Origin: Amycolatopsis azurea DSM 43854
Lineage (GTDB): Bacteria; Actinomycetota; Actinomycetes; Mycobacteriales; Pseudonocardiaceae
Length of the DNA: 64,000 nucleotides
Assembly (NCBI RefSeq): GCF_001995215.1
Contig: NZ_MUXN01000010.1
Span: forward strand, 1 to 64,000
Direction of reading: 5' to 3'
Made by a program: the position numbers and the translations under genes. Position 1 is the stretch's first letter; each line of letters opens with the position of its first letter. Shown here in pieces: positions 1-8,226 of this stretch. The notes beneath the pieces are model-generated. The model made no database searches, was not told the origin of the DNA, and saw only the letters and a list, made by a program, of their open reading frames with translations.

Positions 1-22
1 GCAACAACCAGTTGAGACCGCC

Positions 23-55
23 GCGCTTTCCCCGCATCACATGCGGGGAAAGCGC
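23..55. terminator. Hairpin at the 3' end of the first hydrolase gene
   Basis: A perfect 15-bp stem (23-37 pairing with 41-55) encloses a 3-nt loop. It lies just beyond the stop codon of the leftward hydrolase gene, so it probably terminates that transcript. There is no T-run. The arm contains CTTTCCCCGCAT, which recurs in the hairpin at 8149-8191. Confidence 0.6.
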
Positions 56-66
56 CCTTCAGCTCT

Positions 67-1002
67 CTAGGCTTGCCGGTCGAACACCCGCGTGAGGAAG
101 CTCGCGACGTGCTTGTGCGAGCGCGGCGAGGCGGGCAGGTCCGTGTACAGGCCGTAGAAACCGTGGATCTGCCCCGAGTACCGCGTCATCTCCACCTGTG
201 CCCCCGCGTCGGTCAGGCGACGCGCGAACTCCTCGCCTTCGTCTCGCAGGACGTCGTACTCGGCCGTCAGCACCAGCGCCGGCGGGAGCCCGGTGAGATC
301 CTCGGCCCGCAGCGGCAGCAGGTACGGATCGTTCAGCTGCGCCGGGTCCGACACATACTGCTCGAAGAAGAACCGCATCGCCCCGGCCGTCATGCCGTAG
401 CCCTCGGCGTAGTCCACATAGGACCGGAAACCGTCGTCCGGATGCCCGTAGACCGGGCAGATCAGCACCTGCGCGGCCAGCGGCGGGCCTCCCCGATCGC
501 GGGACATCATCGAGATCACCGTGGCCAGGTTGCCGCCCGCGCTCTCCCCGCCGATCGCGATGCGCCCCGCGTCGACGGCCTCCCCGGCACCGCCCGCGGC
601 GAGCCATTCGACGACGGCATAGCAGTCGTCCGGGGCCGCCGGGTACGGATGCTCGGGCGCGAGCCGGTAGTCCACCGCGACGACGGCGACCTTGGCCGCG
701 TTGCACACCGCCCGCGAGGCGACCTCGTTCTCGTCGATCGAGCCGATCGTCCAGCCGCCGCCGTGGATCCAGACGAACGCCGGGACCGGCGTGGCGACGT
801 CGGGCAGGTAGATCCGCACGCGCACCCCGGAGGGCAGGACGTGATCGGTGACCGAGGCGACCTCTTCGACCGAATCGGGACGTCGCCACGAAGCGGCGAA
901 AGCGGCACGCAGCTCGGGAGCCGTCAACGGCCCGGCAGGTGCCTCCGCCGGGGCGCTGCGGGCCAGGAGTTCCTTGACCGCGGGATCGAGAGTCACGGTC
1001 AC
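67..1002 (-). CDS. Alpha/beta hydrolase of the HSL (GDXG) esterase family
   Basis: This cytoplasmic carboxylesterase-like enzyme of 311 aa should hydrolyse a short-chain ester or amide. The oxyanion-hole motif HGGG (in WIHGGGWT) and the nucleophile motif GESAGG are clear. A downstream EYDVLRDEGE segment supplies the likely catalytic Asp, and IHGFYG near the end supplies the His. I chose the GTG at 1002 because it overlaps the upstream methyltransferase stop in a GTGA, which implies translational coupling. A longer reading would run into that gene. It is the last gene of a two-gene leftward unit whose promoter region carries the shared CTAC-N4-GTAG palindrome. The exact substrate is unknown. 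Confidence 0.85.
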   Translation of the reverse strand: MTVTLDPAVKELLARSAPAEAPAGPLTAPELRAAFAASWRRPDSVEEVASVTDHVLPSGVRVRIYLPDVATPVPAFVWIHGGGWTIGSIDENEVASRAVCNAAKVAVVAVDYRLAPEHPYPAAPDDCYAVVEWLAAGGAGEAVDAGRIAIGGESAGGNLATVISMMSRDRGGPPLAAQVLICPVYGHPDDGFRSYVDYAEGYGMTAGAMRFFFEQYVSDPAQLNDPYLLPLRAEDLTGLPPALVLTAEYDVLRDEGEEFARRLTDAGAQVEMTRYSGQIHGFYGLYTDLPASPRSHKHVASFLTRVFDRQA

Positions 1003-1985
1003 ACCGCTTCCGCGACGAGCACCCGCGGGCTGCCCGGCAGCGCGAGCCGGTCGGTGACCCGCCAGCCCGCGTCGGTCAGCCATTCCCGGACCTCGGCCTC
1101 CGGATAGACGACCGTCCCGTCGATCACCAGGTACTCCCCCGCGTGCAGCGCGTCGATCGGCCGCTGGACCGCGTCGTCGTCGAGGAAGAAGTCGAGCAGC
1201 AGCAGGGTGGCCCCCGGCGCCGCGGCCGAGCGGGCGTTACGCAGGATCTCCGCGTTCTGCTTCGCGTCGAAGCGATGGACGACGTGGTTGACCATCAGCA
1301 GGTCGAACTCGCCTTCGGGGCGTGCGGTGGGCGTCTCCGCCCCGACGACGGTCGCCCGGTCGGCGAGCCCCGCCAGGGCCGCCGCGGTGGTGACCGACTC
1401 GGTGAAGCCCGGGTCGAAGACGAAGGTCGTGTGCAGTTCCTCGTTGGCCTTCATGGCTTCGACCGCGAACGCGCTCGAAAGCCCGCCGAGGTCGAGAAGC
1501 TTTCGATGGGAGCCGAAATCGAACGCGCCGGCCAGCATCTTGGCGTGCAGGGCGTTGTAGGTCATCACGCCGGACATGAAAGTGCCCCAGCGCGCGTCGT
1601 CCATCTCCAGTTTGCCCGGTTCGCCGGTGTCGGCCGTGTGACCGAACTGCAACCAATGCGGGTAGCTGATCGAGTCCAGGAAGGTCAGGAACGGCGCCAG
1701 GTCCAGCTCCCCGCCGCCGAGGTACTCCGCCGCGTCGGCGGCCAGTTCGTACCGTCCGTCCACACGGGACAGCAGGCCGAGCGATGACATGGCGTCACCG
1801 AGAATCCTGGTGATCTTCTCCGGTTTCCCGGTCTTTCCCGCCAGCTCCGCGGCCGTCAGCGGCCCGTCGGCGAGTGCGGTGAACAGGCCGATCCGGCTCG
1901 CCGCGAAGAGTTGCTTGGCCGCCATGTAGCCCACGGCGATGTCCACGATCCGCTCGGGACCGGCAGTCTTGGTCGACCCGCTCAC
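999..1985 (-). CDS. O-methyltransferase-like protein with dimerisation domain
   Basis: The protein is 328 aa with an N-terminal winged-helix dimerisation region (about residues 10-90: KQLFAASRIGLFTAL, LTAAELAGKTG, LSSLGLL-type segments) followed by a Methyltransf_2-like Rossmann half. The glycine-rich SAM loop, normally DVGGGxG, reads LLDLGGLSSAF here, so SAM binding may be weakened. The VNHVVHRFD stretch matches the post-II region of the family. The GTG start at 1985 has a strong AAGGAGG ribosome site. It is divergent from the ABC importer and overlaps the esterase by 4 bp. A methyltransferase in a catabolic setting could modify a phenolic or carboxylic intermediate, but that is inference. 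A non-catalytic role is possible. Confidence 0.75.
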   Translation of the reverse strand: MSGSTKTAGPERIVDIAVGYMAAKQLFAASRIGLFTALADGPLTAAELAGKTGKPEKITRILGDAMSSLGLLSRVDGRYELAADAAEYLGGGELDLAPFLTFLDSISYPHWLQFGHTADTGEPGKLEMDDARWGTFMSGVMTYNALHAKMLAGAFDFGSHRKLLDLGGLSSAFAVEAMKANEELHTTFVFDPGFTESVTTAAALAGLADRATVVGAETPTARPEGEFDLLMVNHVVHRFDAKQNAEILRNARSAAAPGATLLLLDFFLDDDAVQRPIDALHAGEYLVIDGTVVYPEAEVREWLTDAGWRVTDRLALPGSPRVLVAEAV

Positions 1986-2016
1986 GGGTGCCCTCCTTAG
2001 CTCGTTTCGGCCGAGA

Positions 2017-2032
2017 GTCTACAGACGTAGAC
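2017..2032. promoter_or_regulatory. Operator-like palindrome, GTCTAC-N4-GTAGAC
   Basis: GTCTACAGACGTAGAC is a perfect inverted repeat (6-bp arms, 4-nt spacer) about 30 bp upstream of the leftward methyltransferase start. The same core recurs at 2093, 2137, 9206 and 11279, always in divergent promoter regions of this cluster, so it is probably a shared repressor or activator site. Confidence 0.7.
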
Positions 2033-2092
2033 AAAAGAATCCAGTGCAAGTTTTCGCCCACCACCAGGAAAAACCTGCCGGATATCAACTTC

Positions 2093-2104
2093 CTACATTC
2101 GTAG
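2093..2104. promoter_or_regulatory. Operator-like palindrome, CTAC-N4-GTAG
   Basis: CTACATTCGTAG is the second copy of the cluster palindrome. It sits immediately upstream of the TTGACA -35 candidate of the ABC importer promoter. The core arms are perfect and the flanking bases are not symmetric. Confidence 0.6.
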
Positions 2105-2114
2105 AATATACCCA

Positions 2115-2143
2115 TTGACAGCACCCGCGCCCAGTGTCAACAT
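2115..2143 (+). promoter_or_regulatory. Putative promoter of the ABC importer operon
   Basis: TTGACA at 2115-2120 is separated by 17 bp from CAACAT at 2138-2143, a weak -10 match. An operator copy lies just upstream and another overlaps the -10. The predicted leader of about 70 nt ends in a purine-rich AAAGGGG ribosome site before the ATG at 2220. Confidence 0.45.
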
Positions 2144-2150
2144 GCGTAGA
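2137..2150. promoter_or_regulatory. Imperfect third copy of the operator palindrome
   Basis: TCAACATGCGTAGA matches TCTAC-N4-GTAGA with one mismatch. It overlaps the putative -10 of the ABC importer promoter, so a bound regulator there would block RNA polymerase. Confidence 0.5.
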
Positions 2151-2219
2151 ACTACCCCCGCCGGAGGCCCGTTCCCCGGCTGTGCGGTCCGCTTCGGGCG
2201 GGCACGGGAAAGGGGATTC

Positions 2220-3980
2220 ATGACCCTGCTCGAATTACGAGAACTGACCGTCGGCGTGATCGCCGACGAAACCGAACGCGAACTGGTGCGCGAACTTTCG
2301 TTCGACCTCGAACAAGGCCGGACACTCTGCGTGGTCGGCGAATCCGGCAGCGGTAAAACGGTGACGGCCTTGTCGATCATCCGGTTGCTGGAGTTCGTCG
2401 CGCCGGTGTTCACCCGCGGTGAGATCACCGTCGACGGCGTGGACCTCACGCGCCTGTCCGCCGACGAGATGCGCTCCTACCGCGGCCCGCGGATCGGGAT
2501 GATCTTCCAGGAGGCACTGGATTCGCTGAACCCGAGTCAACGGGTCGGCAAGCAGCTGATCGAGGCCTACCGCAAGCCCGGTTCCCTGCCGCGTCAGGCC
2601 GCGCGCAAGGGCACGCCGTTGCACCGCGAGGCCGAGGCGAAGGCCCGTGGCCTGTTGAAGGAGGTCGGCCTCACCGACACCGACCGGGTGCTTTCCCTGT
2701 ACCCGCACCAGATGTCGGGCGGGATGCAGCAGCGCGTGATGATCGCGCTGGCGCTGATGGCCGATCCGAGCCTGCTGATCGCCGACGAGCCCACCACGGC
2801 CCTGGACGTGACCACGCAGGCGGAGATCCTCACCTTGTTCGACCGCGTCCGCCGCGACCACGGCACCGCGTGCGTCTTCATCACGCACGACATGGGTGTC
2901 GCCGCGCAGGTGGCCGACCGGATCGCCGTGATGTACCGCGGCGAACTGGTCGAACTCGGATCCAAAGAGGACATTCTGCACGCACCGAAGCATCCCTACA
3001 CCAAGGCGTTGCTCGACTGCGTCCCGAAGCTCGGGGTGAGCAGGCGCGACGGCTTCCCCACCATCTCCGAAGCACTGCTCGAAGCCGCGATGAACGGCGA
3101 CTCCGCCGTCGCGACCGAGACCAGGACGCTCGACCGCGCCAAGGCGGAGAACGCCGGCGAGGGCACCGCGCTCGTCATCGACTCGGTGTCCAAAGTGTAC
3201 GGACGCCGGGGCCGGTTCTCGCTGAGCCGCGAGCCCGAGGTGCACGCGGTCAAGGACGTCTCGCTGGAGATCGCGCCCGGCGAGTTCTTCGGCCTGGTCG
3301 GGGAATCCGGTTCGGGCAAGACCACGCTCGGCCGCCTGGTGAGCGCGCTGGAGACGCCGACCGACGGCACCATCGCGTTCGGGGAGCACCGCTGCACGCC
3401 GACCGGGCTCGACGGCGACGAACGCGCTTTCCGCCGCCGCGCGCAGCTCATCTTCCAGGATCCGCAGAGTTCGCTCGATCCCCGGCACTCCGCCGCCCGG
3501 ATCATCGCCGAACCGCTGCGGGAGCTCACCGGCCTCCGCGGCGCCGAACTGGACCGCCGGGTCACCGAGCTGATCGACGAGGTCGGTCTCCCCTCGGACA
3601 CGGCGAAGAAGCTGCCCTCGCAGCTGTCCGGCGGGCAGCGTCAACGCGTCTCGATCGCCAGGGCGATCGCCGCGGAACCCGACCTCATCGTCGCCGACGA
3701 GCCCACCTCCGCGCTCGACGTCTCGGTGCAGGGCCAGGTGATGAACCTGCTGCTCGAACTGCGGCGCACCCGCGCGCTCAGTTTCCTGTTCATCACGCAC
3801 AACCTCAGCCTCGTGCTCTCGGTCGCCGACCGCGTCGGCGTGATGTACCGGGGCGAACTGATCGAAATCGGCGACCCGGACGAGATCCGGCTCCACGCCC
3901 GGCACGAGTACACCCGCCGCCTCCTCGCGGCGAACCCCGAACTGCCCGCCCACCCCCACACTGGAGTGCGGAACCCATGA
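2220..3980 (+). CDS. Fused double ATPase of a dipeptide/oligopeptide ABC importer
   Basis: This 586-aa protein joins a DppD-like and a DppF-like ATPase in one chain and should energise uptake through the two permeases that follow. Both halves are complete. Walker A GESGSGKT occurs near residues 41 and 361. The ABC signatures are SGGMQQR and SGGQRQR, with Walker B LIADEPT and IVADEPT. HPYTKALL at the end of half one is the oligopeptide-binding tail typical of the family. The ATG at 2220 follows AAAGGGG; an in-frame extension to 2115 would run through the promoter and operators. The stop overlaps the next start (ATGA). It heads a four-gene importer operon. Confidence 0.92.
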   Translation: MTLLELRELTVGVIADETERELVRELSFDLEQGRTLCVVGESGSGKTVTALSIIRLLEFVAPVFTRGEITVDGVDLTRLSADEMRSYRGPRIGMIFQEALDSLNPSQRVGKQLIEAYRKPGSLPRQAARKGTPLHREAEAKARGLLKEVGLTDTDRVLSLYPHQMSGGMQQRVMIALALMADPSLLIADEPTTALDVTTQAEILTLFDRVRRDHGTACVFITHDMGVAAQVADRIAVMYRGELVELGSKEDILHAPKHPYTKALLDCVPKLGVSRRDGFPTISEALLEAAMNGDSAVATETRTLDRAKAENAGEGTALVIDSVSKVYGRRGRFSLSREPEVHAVKDVSLEIAPGEFFGLVGESGSGKTTLGRLVSALETPTDGTIAFGEHRCTPTGLDGDERAFRRRAQLIFQDPQSSLDPRHSAARIIAEPLRELTGLRGAELDRRVTELIDEVGLPSDTAKKLPSQLSGGQRQRVSIARAIAAEPDLIVADEPTSALDVSVQGQVMNLLLELRRTRALSFLFITHNLSLVLSVADRVGVMYRGELIEIGDPDEIRLHARHEYTRRLLAANPELPAHPHTGVRNP

Positions 3981-5557
3981 GACGAACCCTGACCTCGGCC
4001 GCTCTCGGCCTGGCGACCGTCCTGCTGCTCAGCTCGTGCATGGGAGGGCAGGCGGGCGGCGGCGCCGCGGACGGGCCGCCGAAGCCCGGCGGCAACCTCA
4101 ACGTCGCCGTGCCCACCGACCCGCAGTCACTCGACATGGTCGCGAACCCCGGCCAGGTGACCGCGCACATCGGCAACATGATGTACGAGAAGCTGTTCGA
4201 GGTGGACCGGAACTTCACCTCCCGGCCCATGCTGGTCGACGACTACACCACCAGCCCGGACAGGCTCACCTACACCTTCAAGCTGCGCCAGGGCGTCACC
4301 TTCCACGACGGCAACCCGCTGACGTCCGAGGACGTCGTGGCGAGCCTGAAGCGGTGGCAGCAGGTCCACCGCACCGGTCAGCTGGTCACCCCGGACATCG
4401 AGGCGATCACGCCGACCGACCCAGCGACGGTGACCATCAAGCTCAAGCAGCCGCGGTACCCGCTGATCAACGAGCTCGCCGGCGCGGGCACGGAAATCTA
4501 CGAGGCGAAGAACATCGCCGGGGCCGCGCCCACCGGTTTCGCCCAGGACAAGGCGATCGGGACCGGGCCGTACAAGCTGAAGAGCTGGGACATCGGCCGT
4601 GAACTGGTGCTGGAGCGCTACACCGGCTACAAGTCCCGGTCCGAAGAGGACTGGGGCGGTCAGGCCGGTGCCAAGCACGCGTACCTGGACACCGTGACCT
4701 ACAAGGTGGTCTCCGACCAGGACGCGCTGATCAACGGCCTGCAGACCGGGCAGTGGGACCACATCATGCCCACGAACGACCAGTACGAGACGCTGCGCAA
4801 CAACCCGGCCGTGGTCGTGCACAACCTGCCCGGTGGCAACGACAACGTCGTGATCCCGAACTTCAACACCGGTTCGAAGTTCGCCGACCCCCGGGCCCGT
4901 GAGGCACTGAACCTGATCCTGGACAAGCCCGCGATCAACGCGGCCACCGGTGGCAGCAAGGACCTCACCCTGGAGACCGGCGCCTTCGCCTCACCGGACA
5001 ACAAGCAGTTCTATTCCACCGCGGGCGAAGAGGTCTACAAGAAGCACGATCCGGAGAAGGCCAAGCAGTTGCTGGCCGAGGCTGGGATCACCGCCGGCGC
5101 GACGATCCGGATCGTCACCACGAACTCGTACCCGGAGTTCGGCAAGTGGGCCGTACTGATCCAGGACAGCCTGTCGAAGATCGGCATCAACACCAAGATC
5201 GACACCTTCGACTTCGCCACCATGCTCGGCACGCTGACCAAGGAGCCGGGTGGCTGGGACATCACCACGCTGTTCTTCGACTCGGCGCTGACCTCGCCCG
5301 CGCAGATGCCCGCGCTCACCCTGGGCACGCTGAACGGTTCGGCCTCGCCCGAGCTGGACGGGCTGATGGCGGAGTACAACGCCTCGACGACGCCTGAGCA
5401 GGCGAAAGCGGTGGTGGACAAGCTCCAGGCGTTCACCTGGAAGCAGCTGTCGGTGATCACCCTGAGCCAGTCCAGGCTGTACGCGGCCTACTCCCCCAAG
5501 CTCAAGGGCTACGGCGACTTCTACCGCGTCTTCTGGAACACCTGGCTGGCGTCATGA
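3977..5557 (+). CDS. Extracellular solute-binding lipoprotein, family 5 (ABC importer)
   Basis: The 526-aa protein captures the imported solute outside the membrane and delivers it to the permeases. A lipoprotein signal is clear, with a hydrophobic helix ending LLLSSC before MGGQ. The mature part begins with the family-5 opening (PGGNLNVAVPTDPQSLD) and contains the conserved YEKLFE, YTFKLRQGVTFHDGNPL and GTGPYKL blocks of peptide/nickel-binding proteins. The start was set at the ATG overlapping the ATPase stop; the much longer open frame upstream is antiparallel to nothing real and lies within the ATPase gene. The ligand cannot be inferred. Neighbouring hydrolases and oxidoreductases suggest a catabolic substrate rather than peptides. 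Confidence 0.92.
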   Translation: MRRTLTSAALGLATVLLLSSCMGGQAGGGAADGPPKPGGNLNVAVPTDPQSLDMVANPGQVTAHIGNMMYEKLFEVDRNFTSRPMLVDDYTTSPDRLTYTFKLRQGVTFHDGNPLTSEDVVASLKRWQQVHRTGQLVTPDIEAITPTDPATVTIKLKQPRYPLINELAGAGTEIYEAKNIAGAAPTGFAQDKAIGTGPYKLKSWDIGRELVLERYTGYKSRSEEDWGGQAGAKHAYLDTVTYKVVSDQDALINGLQTGQWDHIMPTNDQYETLRNNPAVVVHNLPGGNDNVVIPNFNTGSKFADPRAREALNLILDKPAINAATGGSKDLTLETGAFASPDNKQFYSTAGEEVYKKHDPEKAKQLLAEAGITAGATIRIVTTNSYPEFGKWAVLIQDSLSKIGINTKIDTFDFATMLGTLTKEPGGWDITTLFFDSALTSPAQMPALTLGTLNGSASPELDGLMAEYNASTTPEQAKAVVDKLQAFTWKQLSVITLSQSRLYAAYSPKLKGYGDFYRVFWNTWLAS

Positions 5558-6498
5558 CCGGTCTGCTGCTGCGCAGGCTGCGCGATCTGGTGATCATCCT
5601 GGTGATCGTCGGGACGATGATGTTCTTCGTCATCCGGCTGATCCCCGGCGACCCGGCGCAGGCCATCCTCGGCCCGACCGCGCGACCGTCCGATGTGGAC
5701 GCCCTGCGGGAGAGCATGGGGCTGAACGGCCCCTTGTGGGAGCAGTACCTCACCTGGGCCGGGAACGTGCTGCACGGTGACTTCGGCACGTCGATCACTT
5801 ATCACGCACCGGTGCTCGGCGTGGTCGCCGACCACATCCTGCCGACGCTGACCCTGGCCGTGCTGTCCACGGTGATCAGCTTCTTCCTGTCGGTCGCGAT
5901 CACCTCGTGGCAGGCGGTGTCGCCGCGCAACCCGGTGGCACGAGCGCTGGACCGGCTTTCCGCGCTCGGCATGGCGATGCCGGACTTCTGGATCTCGCTG
6001 ATGCTCGTCCTGGTGTTCTCGGTGACGCTGCGCTGGTTCCCGTCGAGTGGCTACGAGAACCTGTTCACCGATCCGGCGACGGCGGTGCCCGCGCTGGTGC
6101 TGCCACTGACCGTGCTGGTCATCGGACAGACCGCGTTGTTCGTGCTCACCCTGCGGGAAAGCCTGCTCGGTGAGCTGCCCCTGGCGTATCTGCGCACCGC
6201 GCGGGTCAAGGGGCTGTCCGAGCGGCAGGTCATGACCAAGCACGTCCTGCCGAACGCGCTCATGCCGCTGATCACCCAGCTGGGCAGCAATTTCGCCATG
6301 CTGGTCGGCGGGATCGTGATCATCGAGTCCATCTTCGTCGTGCCCGGGCTGGGCCATCTGCTGATGGGCGCGGTGTCCACTCGCGACTTCCCGTTGATCC
6401 AGGGTGTGACGCTGTTCGTCGCGGTGCTGTTCGTGGTGGTCAACCTGCTGGTGGACCTGTCGTACGCGCTGCTCGACCCGAAGGTGCGTGTCTCGTGA
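5554..6498 (+). CDS. ABC importer permease, DppB/OppB type
   Basis: The 314-aa integral membrane protein should form half of the transmembrane channel. It opens with the DppB-type helix containing RLIPGDPA and carries the conserved extracytoplasmic block GDFGTSIT, several hydrophobic helices, and the EAA-type loop around YLRTARVKGLSERQVMTKHVLPNA that contacts the ATPase. The last part, VPGLGHLLMGAVSTRDFPLIQG, is diagnostic for the family. The start overlaps the lipoprotein stop (ATGA) and the stop overlaps the next gene, so stoichiometric coupled translation is likely. Confidence 0.92.
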   Translation: MTGLLLRRLRDLVIILVIVGTMMFFVIRLIPGDPAQAILGPTARPSDVDALRESMGLNGPLWEQYLTWAGNVLHGDFGTSITYHAPVLGVVADHILPTLTLAVLSTVISFFLSVAITSWQAVSPRNPVARALDRLSALGMAMPDFWISLMLVLVFSVTLRWFPSSGYENLFTDPATAVPALVLPLTVLVIGQTALFVLTLRESLLGELPLAYLRTARVKGLSERQVMTKHVLPNALMPLITQLGSNFAMLVGGIVIIESIFVVPGLGHLLMGAVSTRDFPLIQGVTLFVAVLFVVVNLLVDLSYALLDPKVRVS

Positions 6499-7415
6499 GC
6501 GTGGCACTGGTGGAAAAGACGTCCTCGGTGCGGGCGAAGCCCCCGGCCGGGCGGGCGGCCAAGGTGTTCCGGCGCAACCGGATGCTGGTGATCACCACCG
6601 CCATCCTGGCGCTGATCGTCCTGGTCGTGGTCGTCCTGCCGTTCTTCCTGCCGAGCGTCAGCGCGACCGACCCGGTGAACCGGCTGCTGCCGCCGTCCGG
6701 CGAGCATCTCCTCGGCACCGACTCGTTCGGCCGTGACGTACTCGCCCGGCTGGTCTCCGGCGGACGGGCGTCGCTCGGGCTGTCCGCCCTGATCACCCTG
6801 TGCGCGGCCTTCACCGGTCTGGTGATCGGGCTGATCAGCGGGTTCTTCCGGGCGGCCGACGCGGTGCTGATGCGGGTGATGGACGCCTGGATGTCGTTCC
6901 CGGCGATCATCCTCGCGATGGCGCTGGCGATCTCGCTCGGCGCGAGCATCTGGACCGAACTGATCGCGCTGACGGTGATCTTCACCCCGTTCACCGCCCG
7001 CGTCATCCGCAGCCGCGTGCTCGGCATCGCCGGCCGCGCCTACATCGGCGCGGCCAGGGTGTCGGGGATGAGCAAGGGGAAGATCCTCGTCGTGCACGTG
7101 TTCCCGAACGTGCTGCCGCTGGCGCTGGTGCAGGTCGTGATCCTGTCCGCGGCGGCGATGCTGGTCGACGGTGCGATGAGCTTCCTCGGCCTCGGCATCG
7201 CTCCCCCGACCCCGACCTGGGGCAACATGATCGCCGAAGGTCGGTCGTACCTGGTGCAGGCGCCCTGGCTGGTGATCGCGCCCGGCGTGACGATCATGGT
7301 GTGCGTGTTCCTGCTGAACCTCATCGGATCGTCGCTGCGGATCGCCGTCGACGCCCGCGCGCGGACGCTGAGCGAGATGCAGCGCCTGCGCACCCGCCGT
7401 CCCTCCGGCAGCTGA
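6495..7415 (+). CDS. ABC importer permease, DppC/OppC type
   Basis: The 306-aa second channel subunit has the DppC arrangement: a basic N-terminus (RAAKVFRRNRM), a first helix, then the conserved HLLGTDSFGRDVLARLVSGGR block. The EAA-like loop is AYIGAARVSGMSKGKILVVHVFPNVLP, and FLGLGIAPPTPTWGNMI marks the end of the transport domain. The GTG start overlaps the previous stop as GTGA. A 12-bp gap with an AGAAAGGAT ribosome site leads into the next hydrolase gene, which is probably cotranscribed. Confidence 0.92.
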   Translation: MSVALVEKTSSVRAKPPAGRAAKVFRRNRMLVITTAILALIVLVVVVLPFFLPSVSATDPVNRLLPPSGEHLLGTDSFGRDVLARLVSGGRASLGLSALITLCAAFTGLVIGLISGFFRAADAVLMRVMDAWMSFPAIILAMALAISLGASIWTELIALTVIFTPFTARVIRSRVLGIAGRAYIGAARVSGMSKGKILVVHVFPNVLPLALVQVVILSAAAMLVDGAMSFLGLGIAPPTPTWGNMIAEGRSYLVQAPWLVIAPGVTIMVCVFLLNLIGSSLRIAVDARARTLSEMQRLRTRRPSGS

Positions 7416-7427
7416 GAAAGGATTCCG

Positions 7428-8144
7428 TTGTCTGCCACTACTTCCTTGGCCGTGCGCCGCTTCGCTCCCGAAACCGTCTCGGGACCGCCTGTGCTGCTGG
7501 TGCACGGATTCGCCTCCGACGGGCACACCGACTGGATCACGACGGGCTGGCCCGCCGCGCTCACCGCGGCGGGTCGTGAGGTCCTCGTGCCCGATCTGCC
7601 GGCACATGGCTCCAGCCCGGCTCCCTCGGGCTCGCTGGGTGCCGCCGCGATCACCGCCGAGCTGTCCGGGCTCGTCATCGGTCTGTCCGAAGTGGACGTC
7701 GTCGGGTACTCGCTCGGCGCCCGGCTGTCCTGGGAACTGCCCGCGCAGGCCCCCGTCCGGCGGCTCGTGCTGGCGGGAGTGAGCCCGTTCGAGCCGTTCG
7801 GCGCCGTCGACGTCGCGGCCGCGCTGGCGTTCGCCGAGGGCGGCAAGGCGCCGTCGGATCCGCTGACGGGGATGATCGCGCACATGATCACCACGCCGGG
7901 GCGGAATCCCGTCGCGCTCGCCCGGTGCATCGAGGACCTGCGCGCGGAGCCTTTCGCGCCTGTCGCCGGTGCCGTCGAGGTGCCGACCCGGTTCGTGGCC
8001 GGAGTCGACGACCCGGTGAGCCAGGGCATCGAGACGTTGGTCGAACTGGTGCCGGGGGCGGATCTCGTGCGGGTGCCCGGGGACCACGGTGGGGCGTTGC
8101 GGAGCGCGGAATTCAAGGCCGCGGTTCTGGATTTCCTCGCCTGA
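7428..8144 (+). CDS. Alpha/beta hydrolase, lipase/esterase-like
   Basis: This 238-aa cytoplasmic hydrolase follows the importer permeases by 12 bp. It has the fold's opening VLLVHGFASDG, the nucleophile elbow VVGYSLGAR, an acid-site region RFVAGVDDPVS and a terminal PGDHGGAL supplying the His. A TTG start at 7428 behind AAAGGAT fits best because no ATG or GTG lies at the expected N-terminus. It probably acts on the imported compound or an early intermediate, but its ester specificity cannot be read from sequence. The gene ends at a shared hairpin facing the convergent reductase gene. Confidence 0.82.
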   Translation: MSATTSLAVRRFAPETVSGPPVLLVHGFASDGHTDWITTGWPAALTAAGREVLVPDLPAHGSSPAPSGSLGAAAITAELSGLVIGLSEVDVVGYSLGARLSWELPAQAPVRRLVLAGVSPFEPFGAVDVAAALAFAEGGKAPSDPLTGMIAHMITTPGRNPVALARCIEDLRAEPFAPVAGAVEVPTRFVAGVDDPVSQGIETLVELVPGADLVRVPGDHGGALRSAEFKAAVLDFLA

Positions 8145-8148
8145 GGCT

Positions 8149-8223
8149 GAAGGGAGCTTTCCCCGCATGTCATGCGAGGAAAGCTCCCTTCACCGCGTGA
8201 GATGCGGGGAAAGTCCCCTTCAG
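8149..8223. terminator. Hairpin between convergent genes plus a third repeat copy
   Basis: 8149-8169 pairs with 8171-8191 (21-bp stem, one mismatch, 1-nt loop), directly after the rightward hydrolase and facing the leftward reductase gene, so it can act as a bidirectional terminator. A half copy of the same unit (GCGGGGAAAGTCCCCTTC region, 8202-8223) follows. The unit is shared with the hairpin at 23-55. Confidence 0.6.
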
Positions 8224-8226
8224 CCC

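Noticed and set aside
2870..3976. N-terminal extension of the binding lipoprotein
   Set aside because: It would bury the lipoprotein signal inside the protein and overlaps the ATPase gene; the ATGA overlap gives the natural start.
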